Of a stretch of 15,680 nt of DNA, positions 1 to 6,398 are shown in pieces; the first letter of the stretch is position 1; each line of letters begins with the position of its first letter. Source of the stretch: Succinatimonas sp. UBA6849. GTDB taxonomy: Bacteria; Pseudomonadota; Gammaproteobacteria; Enterobacterales; Succinivibrionaceae. Both the position numbers and the translations under genes were made by a program. The notes under the pieces are model-generated. The model was not told where the DNA came from, made no database searches, and saw only the letters and a list, made by a program, of their open reading frames with translations. The stretch is taken from positions 1-15,680 of the forward strand of contig DKDL01000004.1 of the NCBI GenBank assembly GCA_002449335.1, written 5' to 3'.

Positions 1-3
1 AAA

Positions 4-285
4 TTACTTCTTACCATTTACAAATTTATCAACGACTCTTTCTGTCTTTAACACAGAAAGTATGGGAAACTGTTTTATAAAGTCTTCAGCCCAGATGATC
101 CTGCCTGTAAGCTCACCAACTAATATCTTGCCAACAGTAACATTCTCTCCTTTGGTTCTAACAGAACGTCCTAACTTAGGATCCCAATGGTTCTTATAAG
201 TACATACATAAGTGTACTTGCCATTCTTATTGAACAACAAAGGTGGTAATTGAGGAACTTCTATAACAGCCATAACATTACTCAA
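4..285 (-). CDS. IS transposase N-terminal part (IS1634/IS4-like), apparently interrupted
   Basis: The 93-residue product carries a segment YVCTYKNHWDPKLGRSVRTK followed by a VGKI...GEL..GRI stretch. This resembles the N-terminal region of large IS1634/IS4-type transposases, which usually reads YxY..xYWDxexkqxRxkR.xxGkidpetGeI. Those proteins are normally several hundred residues long, whereas this frame closes with TAA at 4-6, only three bases from the window edge. The gene may therefore be a truncated copy, or may continue in another frame to the left. The start ATG (283-285) sits just inside an 11-bp-arm palindrome (287-309) and a terminator hairpin (318-353), an arrangement expected at an IS end. 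The family assignment rests on remembered motif shape only. The catalytic DDE residues would lie outside the window. Confidence 0.55.
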   Translation of the reverse strand: MSNVMAVIEVPQLPPLLFNKNGKYTYVCTYKNHWDPKLGRSVRTKGENVTVGKILVGELTGRIIWAEDFIKQFPILSVLKTERVVDKFVNGKK

Positions 286-286
286 T

Positions 287-309
287 ATAGTTACATAATA
301 TGTAACTAT
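287..309. repeat. Perfect palindrome upstream of the transposase
   Basis: Two 11-bp arms, ATAGTTACATA (287-297) and its exact reverse complement (299-309), flank a single A at 298. The palindrome begins two bases upstream of the transposase start codon, so it could be an operator or part of the IS terminal structure. Its right half (298-316) recurs, with one mismatch and one indel, at 1985-2004. Confidence 0.7.
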
Positions 310-317
310 GACACCAC

Positions 318-353
318 AAAAAAAGAAGTAAGCCCGTTTTTATGCGGTACTTC
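318..353 (-). terminator. Terminator-like hairpin reading toward the transposase
   Basis: On the minus strand, GAAGTA (348-353) pairs with TACTTC (325-330) and CCG (345-347) with CGG (334-336), with a 3-nt bulge at 331-333. Seven T residues follow (318-324 on the complement). The hairpin lies upstream of the transposase, so it would stop transcription entering from flanking DNA. Many IS elements carry such a guard. The function is inferred from structure. Confidence 0.5.
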
Positions 354-761
354 CTTAAATTTTATTTCGTTATGTAGCTAGATCTACAAAATACGGGTTA
401 ATTATATCACGGAAAGTCAAATTTTTATTATCTAAATCAGCAAGTTAACTAACTTATCTGCCATTTCTCTTCAATCGTCCAGTTTTCTGGAAAATTAAGC
501 CTTAAATCAGACCTTTTTAACCAGTGGTCCAAACTATCTTATTGTTTTGTATATCAAATTTTTAAAGATCTTAACTCAAGGCTACTAATCTTTACGATTA
601 ATAACTTAGAGCTTTAAAATAACTCATTAATTTTAAATAAGATCTTCGGCGTTTAGCTAAAGATCTTGTGTAAGACTTTTTTTGAAAAGTTTGGTTTATT
701 CCCTTATTACTTACGCTATTCCCTTTTTTTATACTATAATTTAAGGGAAAGGGGTAGGGGA
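354..761. other. Intergenic stretch between IS end and fic
   Basis: This AT-rich stretch has no convincing open frame on either strand. It contains three copies of the palindromic octamer AAGATCTT (565-572, 639-646, 660-667) and short palindromes such as TAGATCTA near 375-382. The right end holds the probable fic promoter and a strong ribosome binding site. I see no RNA gene. Confidence 0.5.
711..740 (+). promoter_or_regulatory. Possible sigma70-type promoter for fic
   Basis: A perfect -10 hexamer TATAAT lies at 735-740, 21 bases before the fic ATG. The best -35 candidate at the right distance is TTACGC (711-716, 18-bp spacer), which matches only three of six positions. Transcription would begin near 747, just before the purine-rich ribosome binding site at 751-760. 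Confidence 0.35.
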
Positions 762-1808
762 ATGCGACAGTTTAATTATTCATTGATCAAAGACCAAAAG
801 TGGGATTCTGAGCTTCTTGGATTAATTGCGGCTATATATCGTGAAGCCGGAAAGCAGGAAATGTATCTGAAACAACGCCCTCAAGAGCTGGAAAAACTGG
901 TAGAAATAGCGAAAATTCAAAGTACAGAAGCGTCAAATGCCATAGAAGGAATAGTAACCACCAGTACCCGCATCAGACAGCTTGTCGAAGAAAAAACTAC
1001 TCCTAAAAATCGTGATGAACAGGAAATAGCCGGATACAGAGATGTTTTGGGAATTATCCATGAAAGCTTTGATGCAATCCCCATTACCAGAAATTACATT
1101 CTGCAACTGCACAAAATCCTGTACAGCCATATGAATAACCCTATAGCAGGAAGAACAAAAACGGTACAGAATTATATTAGTGCAACATATCCTGACGGAC
1201 ATACAGAAACACTATTTATACCTCTTGCTCCTTATGAAACACCGGAGGCTCTGGATCGTATCTGCGAAGAGTATAATCGCGTCATCGGAAATATGGAACT
1301 GGAGCCGTTAATTGCTATACCGATTTTTATTCATGACTTCCTGTGCATTCATCCTTTTAATGACGGTAATGGCAGAATGAGCAGACTTCTGACAACGCTT
1401 CTTCTTTACAGGAGCGGATTTTACGTTGGCAAGTATATTTCATTAGAGGCCAAAATAGCCAAGAATAAAGATCTCTATTATGATGCACTTGCTGCATCGC
1501 AGAATGGCTGGCATGAAGGACAAGACGATCCTATTCCGTTTGTGAAATACCTTCTTGGTACTATTCTTTCAGCTTATAGAGATTTTGCTGACAGATTTGC
1601 CATTGTTGAAACAAAACATTCAGCCATAGAAAAGGTAAGAATGGCAACTCAGAATAAAATTGGCCGATTTACAAAACAGGATATCAGAGAACAATGTCCT
1701 TCATTAAGTATAAGCTCAGTTGAAAGTGCTCTTAGAAATATGGTTGCATCGGGTGAATTAAAGCGCGAGGGTACCGGAAAAAATACATGTTATTTCCGAC
1801 TGAAATAG
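762..1808 (+). CDS. Fic family protein, class II (self-inhibited), with C-terminal winged helix
   Basis: This 348-residue protein has the canonical Fic motif HPFNDGNGRMSR (residues 197-208), including the catalytic His197, the Asp201 metal ligand and both arginines. Fic enzymes usually transfer AMP from ATP onto Ser/Thr/Tyr side chains of target proteins. The N-terminal helical region carries the inhibitory motif (S/T)xxxE(G/N) as S58-NAI-E62-G63. This places it in class II, where the antitoxin helix is built into the same chain and no separate antitoxin is needed. Residues about 285-348 look like a winged-helix DNA-binding end. I chose ATG 762 because AGGGG stands five bases before it. A TTG 32 codons upstream would put coding sequence across the promoter. 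Leu codons are mostly CTT/CTG, unlike the TTA-rich trpS, which suggests acquisition. The protein target is unknown. Confidence 0.9.
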   Translation: MRQFNYSLIKDQKWDSELLGLIAAIYREAGKQEMYLKQRPQELEKLVEIAKIQSTEASNAIEGIVTTSTRIRQLVEEKTTPKNRDEQEIAGYRDVLGIIHESFDAIPITRNYILQLHKILYSHMNNPIAGRTKTVQNYISATYPDGHTETLFIPLAPYETPEALDRICEEYNRVIGNMELEPLIAIPIFIHDFLCIHPFNDGNGRMSRLLTTLLLYRSGFYVGKYISLEAKIAKNKDLYYDALAASQNGWHEGQDDPIPFVKYLLGTILSAYRDFADRFAIVETKHSAIEKVRMATQNKIGRFTKQDIREQCPSLSISSVESALRNMVASGELKREGTGKNTCYFRLK

Positions 1809-1866
1809 TCGTAGCTGTTTCTGAGACTGAGAAATATGCGTAAGTTTTATGCCGTTTTTCCAACTT

Positions 1867-1883
1867 GGAACGCAGTGCGTTCC
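1867..1883. repeat. Perfect hairpin with 8-bp arms, 58 bases after fic
   Basis: GGAACGCA and TGCGTTCC flank a single G. A run of six T follows, but nine bases beyond the stem, so it is at best a weak fic terminator. It may instead belong to a mobile-element remnant together with the second hairpin at 1924-1945. Confidence 0.6.
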
Positions 1884-1923
1884 GAATTGATCTTTTTTGT
1901 AGCAGTTTACGTTGATGGGGTAA

Positions 1924-1945
1924 TTTGGCACACGCATGTGCCAAA
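1924..1945. repeat. Perfect hairpin with 9-bp arms
   Basis: TTTGGCACA (1924-1932) and TGTGCCAAA (1937-1945) flank the loop CGCA. There is no T-run after it, so a terminator role is unlikely. It lies 40 bases from the preceding hairpin in a stretch with no gene. Confidence 0.6.
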
Positions 1946-1984
1946 ACTGAATCTGCAATATCTGATGGACGTTAAAAACAGCAG

Positions 1985-2004
1985 ATATGTTCACTATGAC
2001 ACCA
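1985..2004. repeat. Relic of the IS-edge sequence
   Basis: ATATGTTCACTATGACACCA here matches ATATGTAACTATGACACCA at 298-316, with one mismatch and one extra base. The last 12 bases are identical and both copies have the same orientation. The other copy sits directly upstream of the transposase at the left edge, so this may be a leftover end of the same IS family. Sequence beyond the match does not continue to agree. Confidence 0.4.
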
Positions 2005-2164
2005 TATTAACTTGTAGTTGAGATGTTTGTGTACACTTTTTTATGTGCAAAAAATAACTATTTGATATGGAATCTATTTCCTCCTTGCATGTGGAGACTG
2101 TGGTGCTGATGTCAAAAAAAGGATAAATCTGAGTTTTCAAACTATAGAGTAGGTGAACACTGTT

Positions 2165-3019
2165 ATGCACGGAAAATCAATAGAACTTTTTCTTGTCAAC
2201 GGATCAGCTGACAGCATCGTTACAGCCGAATTATCCAACTGGAACGGCAAGGCAATAAAAATTCCAAGAATAGAAGTTTCCGACTGCAAAAGAGACGATA
2301 TTCAGGAACCTGGAGTGTATTTTTTATTCTGTAAAGATGAGGAAAACGATGAAGACTCAGTTTATATAGGTGAAGCTGAGAACGTCAAAGAACGTCTTTT
2401 GCAGCATCTTAGAGATGCGGCTACAGAAAAAGAAAAATATTACTGGAATACAGCAGTCATTTTTACAGGTCGTGACCTTAACAAGGCCCTGATTAGATAT
2501 CTTGAGAACAGGCTTGTTGAGATAGCAAAAAACAGTAGGCGCTACGAAGTTCTTACAAAAATCACATATAAGAATACTGTTTTAAAGGAATCTCAGATTG
2601 CTGCAATGGAAGAGTTTCTGGACAATATAAAGGTTCTTGTTAACGCTATGGGATACAAAGTATTAGAACCTTTACGCCATGACAGTTCGCAACAGCATGA
2701 CAGAAATGAAAATCTTCTTTATCTTAAGACCGGTACTGCTGATGCCGTTGGAGAAATAACTTCAGAAGGATTTGTCGTTCTAAAAGGATCGAAAATTAAC
2801 GAGAAGACGTTTGGGAAATCCCTGTCAAAAGGCATGAAGTCTATTCGTGAAAAACATATAGCATCAGGACTTGTCAACGAAGAGCACATTACGACTGAGG
2901 ATATATTATTTTCAAGTTCTTCTGCAGCTGCTGATTTCGTAACCGGATACAGTGTCAGCGGACCTGCAGTATGGAAAAATATAAAAGGAAAATCATTAAG
3001 AGAGATAGAATCTGAATAG
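2165..3019 (+). CDS. GIY-YIG nuclease domain protein with C-terminal DUF4357
   Basis: This 284-residue protein has a GIY-YIG endonuclease core: G50-V-Y, Y67-I-G, NVKERLLQH with Arg77 (residues 73-81), and RYLENRL with the likely metal-binding Glu114. GIY-YIG proteins cut DNA through a single metal-dependent site. The last 100 residues match the shape of DUF4357 (AxG.....GFVVLKGS...; ILFSSSSAAADFVTGYSVSG; W271-K; GKSL). DUF4357 is of unknown function and is often found C-terminal to nuclease or restriction-linked domains. ATG 2165 is preferred because AGGTGA (2151-2156) lies eight bases upstream. An upstream GTG at 2153 would overlap that site. The gene lies 356 bases downstream of fic on the same strand, with hairpins between, so co-transcription is uncertain. 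CTT is the commonest Leu codon, as in fic and unlike trpS. The substrate is unknown. Confidence 0.85.
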   Translation: MHGKSIELFLVNGSADSIVTAELSNWNGKAIKIPRIEVSDCKRDDIQEPGVYFLFCKDEENDEDSVYIGEAENVKERLLQHLRDAATEKEKYYWNTAVIFTGRDLNKALIRYLENRLVEIAKNSRRYEVLTKITYKNTVLKESQIAAMEEFLDNIKVLVNAMGYKVLEPLRHDSSQQHDRNENLLYLKTGTADAVGEITSEGFVVLKGSKINEKTFGKSLSKGMKSIREKHIASGLVNEEHITTEDILFSSSSAAADFVTGYSVSGPAVWKNIKGKSLREIESE

Positions 3020-3251
3020 CAATGTGCTAAGTTTACTGATGATTTAATAATTTGAGCTGATATGTACAATCCTCAAATGAAAAACTTTATAAAAGAGTCC
3101 GATTCTGGATGTTTTAATGGAACATATGGGATTACAGGTACTACACATTCAGCCATTATTAAACAGAATAATCATAATTAGTTATTTCTTACTAATTACA
3201 TCTTTTTGTTTCTGAGTTCACACTTATCATGTCAGTCAGTGCTTAATATTC

Positions 3252-3270
3252 TGATCTTTCCTAAAGATCA
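3252..3270. repeat. Hairpin with 8-bp arms
   Basis: TGATCTTT and AAAGATCA flank the loop CCT. There is no T-run on either side. It is nested inside the wider inverted repeat 3220-3301. Confidence 0.5.
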
Positions 3271-3282
3271 TGCATAATAATG

Positions 3283-3346
3283 GGCTGTTTTTGATAAGTG
3301 TTTACCACTCCTTTTTGTATTAGTAAAATAGTACACAGAAACAGCC
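3283..3346. repeat. Inverted repeat pair, possible decayed transposon ends
   Basis: GGCTGTTT (3283-3290) and AAACAGCC (3339-3346) are perfect 8-bp inverted repeats 48 bases apart. On the minus strand the outer one reads GAGGCTGTTTCTGTGTAC, which resembles the style of IS256-type terminal repeats as I recall them. No transposase lies between them. A chance match is possible. Confidence 0.3.
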
Positions 3347-3376
3347 TCTTATTTAAGATCTGGTTAAGTCGTATTC

Positions 3377-3394
3377 AAAGTTGAATTCAACTTT
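3377..3394. promoter_or_regulatory. 18-bp perfect palindrome in the trpS leader
   Basis: AAAGTTGAATTCAACTTT is identical to its reverse complement and ends 27 bases before the trpS start codon. The position suits a repressor operator or a leader hairpin. It does not resemble the E. coli TrpR operator (centre GTTAAC). Any regulator is unknown. Confidence 0.45.
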
Positions 3395-3421
3395 CAAAAG
3401 AATAAATAAACGGAGATTATT

Positions 3422-4483
3422 GTGAAAAAGATTATTTTGACAGGTGACAGACCAACTGGCCGCCTACATGTAGGTCATTATGTAGGTTCATTAAAAGAGC
3501 GCGTTAGTCTGCAAAATTCAGGCGAGTACGATGAAGTTTATATCATGGTCGCAGATGCTCAGGCTTTAACTGACAATGCTGATAATCCTGAAAAAGTTCG
3601 CCAGAATGTAATGCAGGTAGCTTTAGATTATTTAAGCTGCGGTATTGACCCTACCAAGTCAAATATCTTTATTCAGTCAATGATCCCTGAGTTAGCTGAG
3701 CTTACTGTTTACTACATGAACTTAGTAACTGTATCTCGTGTTCAGCGTAACCCAACTGTAAAAGCAGAGATTAAGCAAAAGAATTTTGAAACAAGTCTGC
3801 CATTAGGCTTTTTCTGCTATCCAGTAAGCCAGGCATCAGATATCACCGCCTTTAAGGCAACTACAGTTCCTGCAGGTGAAGATCAGATGCCAATGATTGA
3901 GCAGTGCTGTGAAATTGTAAGAAAGTTCAACGAAGTTTACGGTGAGACCTTAGTTGAGCCAAAGATTGTATTACCTACTAATAAATCATGCTTAAGATTA
4001 CCTGGTATCGATGGTAAAGCTAAGATGAGTAAGTCATTAGGTAACTGCATCTACTTATCAGACACTGAAGAAGACACCAAAAAGAAAGTTATGTCTATGT
4101 TCACAGATCCTACTCACCTGCGTAGAGAAGATCCAGGTCATGTTGAAGGTAACCCTGTATTTACTTATCTTGATGCATTCTGCAAGGATGAGTATTTTGC
4201 TGAGTACTTACCTGACTACAAGAACCTAGATGAGTTAAAAGCTCATTATCAGCGTGGCGGTTTAGGTGACATGGTAGTTAAGAAGTTCTTAAACAATGTT
4301 ATCCAGACAGAACTTCGCCCAATTCGTGAAAGACGCAATGATTGGGAAAAGAGACTTCCTGATGTTTATGAGATCTTAAAGCAGGGTACAGCTAAAGCAC
4401 GTGAAACTGCAGCTCAGACTTTAAGTGAAGTAAAGCACGCAATGCGTATTGATTACTTTACAGATGACAATCTATTAAAGTAA
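3422..4483 (+). CDS. trpS: Tryptophanyl-tRNA synthetase
   Basis: The 353-residue product is a class I aminoacyl-tRNA synthetase that charges tRNA-Trp in the cytoplasm. The ATP-binding HIGH-type motif is PTGRLHVGHYVGS (residues 11-23) and the second signature KMSKS is at 201-205. The Rossmann-fold core between them is complete, with conserved stretches such as ALDYLSCGIDPTKSNIFIQS (67-86), IPELAEL (88-94) and RNPTVKAE (109-116). The start is GTG 3422, with GGAG (3412-3415) six bases upstream. The sequence is of the form found in streptococci and related Firmicutes (ILTGDRPTG; YQRGGLGD) rather than the E. coli form (PIVFSGAQPSG). Leu is mostly TTA, matching the genes to the right. The gene appears to be a single transcription unit. 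A palindrome sits in its leader and a hairpin follows it. Confidence 0.97.
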   Translation: MKKIILTGDRPTGRLHVGHYVGSLKERVSLQNSGEYDEVYIMVADAQALTDNADNPEKVRQNVMQVALDYLSCGIDPTKSNIFIQSMIPELAELTVYYMNLVTVSRVQRNPTVKAEIKQKNFETSLPLGFFCYPVSQASDITAFKATTVPAGEDQMPMIEQCCEIVRKFNEVYGETLVEPKIVLPTNKSCLRLPGIDGKAKMSKSLGNCIYLSDTEEDTKKKVMSMFTDPTHLRREDPGHVEGNPVFTYLDAFCKDEYFAEYLPDYKNLDELKAHYQRGGLGDMVVKKFLNNVIQTELRPIRERRNDWEKRLPDVYEILKQGTAKARETAAQTLSEVKHAMRIDYFTDDNLLK

Positions 4484-4511
4484 AAGATTTCTCAATTAAA
4501 GTAATTTAATC

Positions 4512-4541
4512 ACAAGGTCAGGCTATATTGCTTGGCCTTGT
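4512..4541 (+). terminator. Hairpin after trpS, weak terminator
   Basis: ACAAGGTCAGGC (4512-4523) can pair over 12 positions with GCTTGGCCTTGT (4530-4541), including two G-U pairs, around the loop TATATT. It starts 28 bases after the trpS stop. The following bases are AGTAATTATC with no T-run, so it is a plausible but imperfect Rho-independent terminator. It lies between convergent genes and could serve either. Confidence 0.45.
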
Positions 4542-4587
4542 AGTAATTATCAGTTCTTATTAAAACTTTCCTTTAAGCTCTACTGTT

Positions 4588-5903
4588 TTATTCTCCTTTG
4601 CTCCTATCTCTTTTTACATGGGTCTTTTTACTTAGATAAAAGCTGATACATGCTGTAAGAATTTGCGATAACACCATACACCACCATACACCTGTAAGTG
4701 AGTAGAATCTTGGAATAATCAAAAGTAAAACGATTAGCATGATAGGTTCGGCATAAATGCAGACCTAAGATATGGTTTCACGCTCAGTTGAATAAAAGGC
4801 ACTTGAGCAGATCCTGCTGTAAGCATAAAAGAACATACCTACTAAGAACACTGGAGTTGCAATTGCAATCTCAAGTGCTGCCTCATCAGAAGTACCAAAT
4901 AAATTGCCTAAATTATCTCTTGCAACAAAAATGATGACGATACTTACAGCTGCTAAAAACAGCGCTGTGAACAAGGACAGGCGTCTTGTAATTGCGTAGT
5001 CAGTAAATCTCCTTTCTCCATAGAATCTACTCATCAAAGGCTGAGCACCTGCGCCTACGCCTTGAAGAACGCAGTATACAAAGAAGAGTATGAATTCAAT
5101 ACAAGAAATGGTTGATACCGCTAAAGCTCCGCCATAATAAAGTGAATAGCGTTCATAAAAAAGATAGAGACCATAGGTGACATATTGATACCAAACTGCG
5201 CAATACCAATTTTCATGATCTTAAGTGAGGTTTTCTGTACATTTACAGGCTTTGAAAGCTTTAGCATCTGGTGTTTTTTAACGTAATATATGCAACCAAC
5301 TATAGTAACTGCCTGGCTTAATAAAGTTGCGATGGCAGCACCATGAATTCCAAAAGGAAAGATCATGATGAGTACATAGTCTAGAACAATGTTCATGATA
5401 AAACCAATGACCATGAAGTAAGTTGCATAGGTTACACCACCATTGTTTCTCTCATAGGGTACAAAGACTGAGCCTGATAACTGAATAATGGTAGCACCAA
5501 ACATGTACCATAAGTAAATCTTGCCATAAGATGCAACATCACCTCTAGCTCCTAATACATCAAGAATTTCGTCCATCCATACAAAAGGCGCGATGGTGAT
5601 AATTAAAGAGACGTGAGCCAGTAAGATTAAGGCAACTTTTAAACTCTTATAGGCTTTTTCTAAATTGCCACGTCCTGATTCAATAGACCAAATTACAGCA
5701 CCACCTAAAACAATACCTGAGCCTAGAGCAAAGGTTAATGCTACAGCATGGAAGACAATGTTAATAGCAGAAACACCAGCATCACCTAGAGCATTGCCCA
5801 CGAAGAATCCATCAACAACGGAGTAAATGCCTAAAATGGTAAAGGCAAGAATTGATGGAATGATGAATTTAAAGAAGTGTTTTAAATCGTAACCTTGAAA
5901 CAT
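4588..5903 (-). pseudogene. MATE family efflux pump, broken by a frameshift and a stop
   Basis: MATE proteins are 12-TM inner-membrane antiporters that export drugs and toxins using Na+ or H+. The reading starts at ATG 5903 (MFQGYDLKHFFKFIIPS) and is intact for 251 residues. It then leaves frame at 5150-5151. Adding one C there (AACGC to AACCGC) restores MNRYSLYYGG and a continuous MATE sequence (GVGAGAQPLMSRFYGE). A second lesion, TAG at 4765-4767 (about codon 380), interrupts SAFYSTERETIS-stop-VCIYAEP. The frame then runs on to a natural TAA at 4588-4590. The repaired protein would be 438 residues, a normal MATE length. The start lies four bases after the end of the marR-like gene, so the two formed an operon. 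The two lesions are of different types, which argues against a single sequencing error. Confidence 0.85.
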
Positions 5904-5907
5904 AAGA

Positions 5908-6345
5908 TTATTGATCCTTCTTGTTAAGTCTCTTCTCAAACAGCATGTTGTACATTTCAAGTCCATCTATGATGGCTTTGTTCTTATCTCCTAAAATAGC
6001 ATTGACTTCATCCTCAATTTTCATCATTTTGTCCAAAACAGAGTGTGCGTAGTTTTCACCTGAAGTCGTAAGTTTTAAATACTTTTGTCTTTTATCTTTT
6101 TCACCCTGAACAGTAAGGATGAAACCTTCTGTTTTGTATTTTTTTACAGCAGAGTTTATGCTTTGCTTAGAGATGACATAGTAAGCACCCAGTTCTATTT
6201 GAGTAAGAGGAGCATCTGTATTTAAGAGGGCATAAAGCACCATCATCTCTACATATGAGATTCTGTTCTCTTGCGCATATTGCGCATAAAGATAGGTGCT
6301 CTGATTTTAAAGAGAATTTATCTCATTGACGATTTCACGAGTCAC
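5908..6345 (-). pseudogene. MarR family regulator with a nonsense codon at position 13
   Basis: Read from GTG 6345, the frame encodes VTREIVNEINSL, then TAA (6307-6309), then NQSTYLYAQYAQENRISYVE and a full winged helix-turn-helix. The recognition region is TQIELGAYYVISKQSINSAVKK, and the wing is QGEKDKRQKYLKLTTSGE. Without the stop it would be 145 residues, the normal size for MarR. MarR proteins are dimers that repress nearby efflux genes until a ligand binds. AGG nine bases before the GTG supports this start. Translation could restart at ATG 6246, giving 112 residues, but that form lacks the first N-terminal helix used for dimerisation. The gene precedes the broken MATE pump by four bases. 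A palindromic operator candidate (6362-6379) lies just upstream. Confidence 0.75.
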
Positions 6346-6361
6346 ATACGATTACCTGTAA

Positions 6362-6379
6362 TAGTAAAAAATTTTACTA
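6362..6379 (-). promoter_or_regulatory. Candidate MarR operator
   Basis: TAGTAAAA and TTTTACTA form perfect 8-bp arms around two bases, a typical MarR-type 18-bp dyad. It lies 16 bases upstream of the marR-like start. On the minus strand it fills the spacer between TTGATT (6380-6385) and TATTAC (6358-6363), and it contains the alternative -10 TAAAAT (6371-6376). Binding there would block the promoter, the usual autorepression layout. Which -10 is used is unclear, because the ribosome binding site overlaps the first one. Confidence 0.5.
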
Positions 6380-6398
6380 AATCAATATGCGCTTAAGA

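Larger units (their letters stand above)
1809..2164. other. Intergenic stretch rich in hairpins, with an IS-edge relic
   Basis: No gene is supported here. Short frames on both strands (plus 1836-2021; minus 1758-1994 and 1732-1944) have no recognisable content and no good ribosome binding site. The stretch holds two strong perfect hairpins (1867-1883 and 1924-1945), a shorter inverted repeat ATATCTG/CAGATAT near 1958-1989, and a 20-bp copy of the sequence beside the left-end transposase (1985-2004). AGGTGA at 2151-2156 is the ribosome binding site for the next gene. Confidence 0.5.
3020..3421. other. Intergenic stretch between the GIY-YIG gene and trpS
   Basis: The only open frame is a 39-codon one at 3062-3181, with no good ribosome binding site and no recognisable motif, so I do not call it. 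The stretch is dense in inverted repeats: ACACTTATCA/TGATAAGTGT (3220-3229 and 3292-3301), TGATCTTT-CCT-AAAGATCA (3252-3270) and GGCTGTTT/AAACAGCC (3283-3290 and 3339-3346). These could be decayed transposon ends at the boundary between the accessory region and trpS. No T-box sequence was seen upstream of trpS. Confidence 0.5.

Noticed and set aside
565..667. Three AAGATCTT palindromes upstream of fic as an operator array
   Set aside because: The same octamer also occurs inside or near other genes (for example 7979-7986 and 8274-8281), so it is common in this DNA and not a specific signal.
381..761. Separate antitoxin gene for Fic
   Set aside because: No upstream or downstream small frame fits, and the inhibitory motif is already inside the Fic protein (residues 58-63).
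3062..3181. 39-codon plus-strand frame starting MYNPQMKNFIKESDSG
   Set aside because: It has no convincing ribosome binding site, no recognised motif and lies among decayed inverted repeats. It is as likely to be chance as a gene.
3020..3421. T-box riboswitch upstream of trpS, expected for a Firmicute-type gene
   Set aside because: No T-box consensus or matching specifier stem was found in the leader.
4765..6309. Stop-codon recoding instead of pseudogenes
   Set aside because: The two stops differ (TAG and TAA), one lesion is a frameshift, and the intact genes here use ordinary stop codons, so mutation is the simpler reading.
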